This document shows, piece after piece, positions 5,231 through 5,900 of a stretch of 5,900 bases of DNA; position 1 is the first letter of the stretch, and every line of letters begins with the position of its first letter. Both the position numbers and the translations under genes were made by a program. Source of the stretch: Candidatus Methanophagaceae archaeon (lineage in GTDB: Archaea > Halobacteriota > Syntropharchaeia > Alkanophagales > Methanospirareceae); NCBI GenBank assembly GCA_013374505.1, contig QENJ01000287.1:1-5900 (forward strand), read 5' to 3'. The notes under the pieces are model-generated. The model made no database searches. It worked only from the letters and a program-made list of their open reading frames with translations, and was not told the DNA's origin.

Positions 5231-5900
5231 TTATATCACATCCACCAGATCTTCTAAAAACAGCTTCACCGCAGGAACATCATCAAACCAAATCCGGTGC
5301 GTCATCTCGTTACAACTGGCTTTGTAAAGCCTGGAAATCGCATCTCTAAGTGCAGGCGGTAGCGCAGCTGGCTTAATCCCCACTAATTCTTTCCACCCGA
5401 CGTTATCCACCTTTTTTGCCGCTTCAACCGCTTCATACCAGTTTGTATTCCTGTAAAATAGCCGTGCTATCTCTTTACTCACCGGCATCCCTTCAAACGT
5501 GAAACGACACTCATCCAAAGTGCCTAAAGTATCTACCAGTACCAGATTCCGTGCTTCATCAAATCCAAATTCTAGCTTGCCATCTTCGTTTGTCAGTCCT
5601 GCCCTGCTTGCCTCGCTAGTGATGACCCCCTTTATGTGCAGTGTTACCCGCTTGATTTCTTCTAGTTCGGATTCGCTCAGACCTGCAAGTTCCTTTGCCG
5701 CGTCCCAACTAATGTACCTATCGCTCGCTTCCAGCTTTGTCGAGACATCCAGCAACGGTCGTTCTAAAACCTGCCCCGGATATGGCTTTTTGTCTAAACC
5801 AAGATCATCTAAGCTCAAACTTCCTTCTTTTAATCGCCTGAACACACTCGAACCTTCCGGCAGCGAGTTGCGATAGATTATCTCAAGTGGAATAAGCATA
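5231..5900 (-). CDS. purC: Phosphoribosylaminoimidazole-succinocarboxamide synthase (SAICAR synthetase), N-terminus beyond right edge
   Basis: PurC joins CAIR and aspartate using ATP to make SAICAR in purine biosynthesis, in the cytoplasm. The frame is open to the right edge, so the 222 visible residues lack the N-terminal part, including the expected GK-RD-Y nucleotide-binding strand. The ATG at 5899 is therefore probably internal. Seen: LIPLEIIYRNSLPEGSSVFRRL, the IPLE-R-----G-S-----R block of the family; an ITSEASRAGLTNEDGKLEFG segment followed by FD, with the conserved D-K-EFG-D pattern; LVLVDTLGTLDECRF in place of the bacterial LIDE--TPDS-RF motif; and a C-terminal LPPALRDAISRLYKASCNE then WFDD, resembling the longer PurC variant I associate with archaea. 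The substituted motif and longer C-terminus fit that variant better than a bacterial PurC. It converges on tRNA-Asn with an 85-bp gap and ends in TAA. Confidence 0.8.
   Translation of the reverse strand, partial: MLIPLEIIYRNSLPEGSSVFRRLKEGSLSLDDLGLDKKPYPGQVLERPLLDVSTKLEASDRYISWDAAKELAGLSESELEEIKRVTLHIKGVITSEASRAGLTNEDGKLEFGFDEARNLVLVDTLGTLDECRFTFEGMPVSKEIARLFYRNTNWYEAVEAAKKVDNVGWKELVGIKPAALPPALRDAISRLYKASCNEMTHRIWFDDVPAVKLFLEDLVDVI

Noticed and set aside
1..5900. CRISPR array, insertion sequence, integrase or other defence cassette
   Set aside because: No regularly spaced repeats, terminal inverted repeats, transposase motifs or known defence domains were seen on either strand.

Overview
The window looks archaeal, most likely from a euryarchaeote. 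It carries ribosomal protein L37Ae (eL43), RNA polymerase subunit P, a KEOPS Pcc1 subunit, a Hel308-type helicase, and a tRNA-Asn that matches archaeal versions and lacks an encoded CCA. Start regions have archaeal Shine-Dalgarno cores (GAGGTG, GTGAT) and TATA-like boxes. Moderate GC and a membrane-anchored kinase with many PAS domains would suit a methanogen or ANME-type lineage, but that assignment is only a guess.

Layout. Positions 1-1764 (minus strand) hold a sensor histidine kinase: one membrane helix, three PAS domains, HisKA and the beginning of HATPase_c. It runs off the left edge and is broken by an in-frame TAG and two single-base frameshifts. After a 138-bp gap, 1903-3933 (minus) is an intact Hel308-family helicase. 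A 75-bp divergent intergenic region with one nearly symmetric TATA core separates it from a plus-strand cluster: rpl37ae (4009-4350), rpoP (4368-4508), pcc1 (4540-4808, with a one-base frameshift) and an unrecognised two-helix membrane micro-protein (4787-4966) that overlaps the end of pcc1. An AT-rich stretch with an inverted repeat and a direct repeat leads into tRNA-Asn(GTT) at 5073-5145. The right end (5231-5900, minus) is the C-terminal two thirds or so of a PurC-type SAICAR synthetase, converging on the tRNA.

How the genes fit together. The plus-strand cluster is an information-processing operon covering translation, transcription and tRNA t6A modification. tRNA-Asn(GTT) reads ANN codons and is itself a predicted t6A substrate, so the KEOPS subunit and a likely client tRNA are neighbours. 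Hel308 acts in replication-fork repair and shares the divergent promoter region.

Most of the window is ordinary archaeal core genome. I see no CRISPR array, transposon, or clear new system. The points most worth a second look are the frameshift in the normally important pcc1, the triple-damaged kinase with its amber codon, and the micro-protein embedded in the end of pcc1. The three indels lie at or beside short repeated bases, so sequence error must be excluded before any biological reading.
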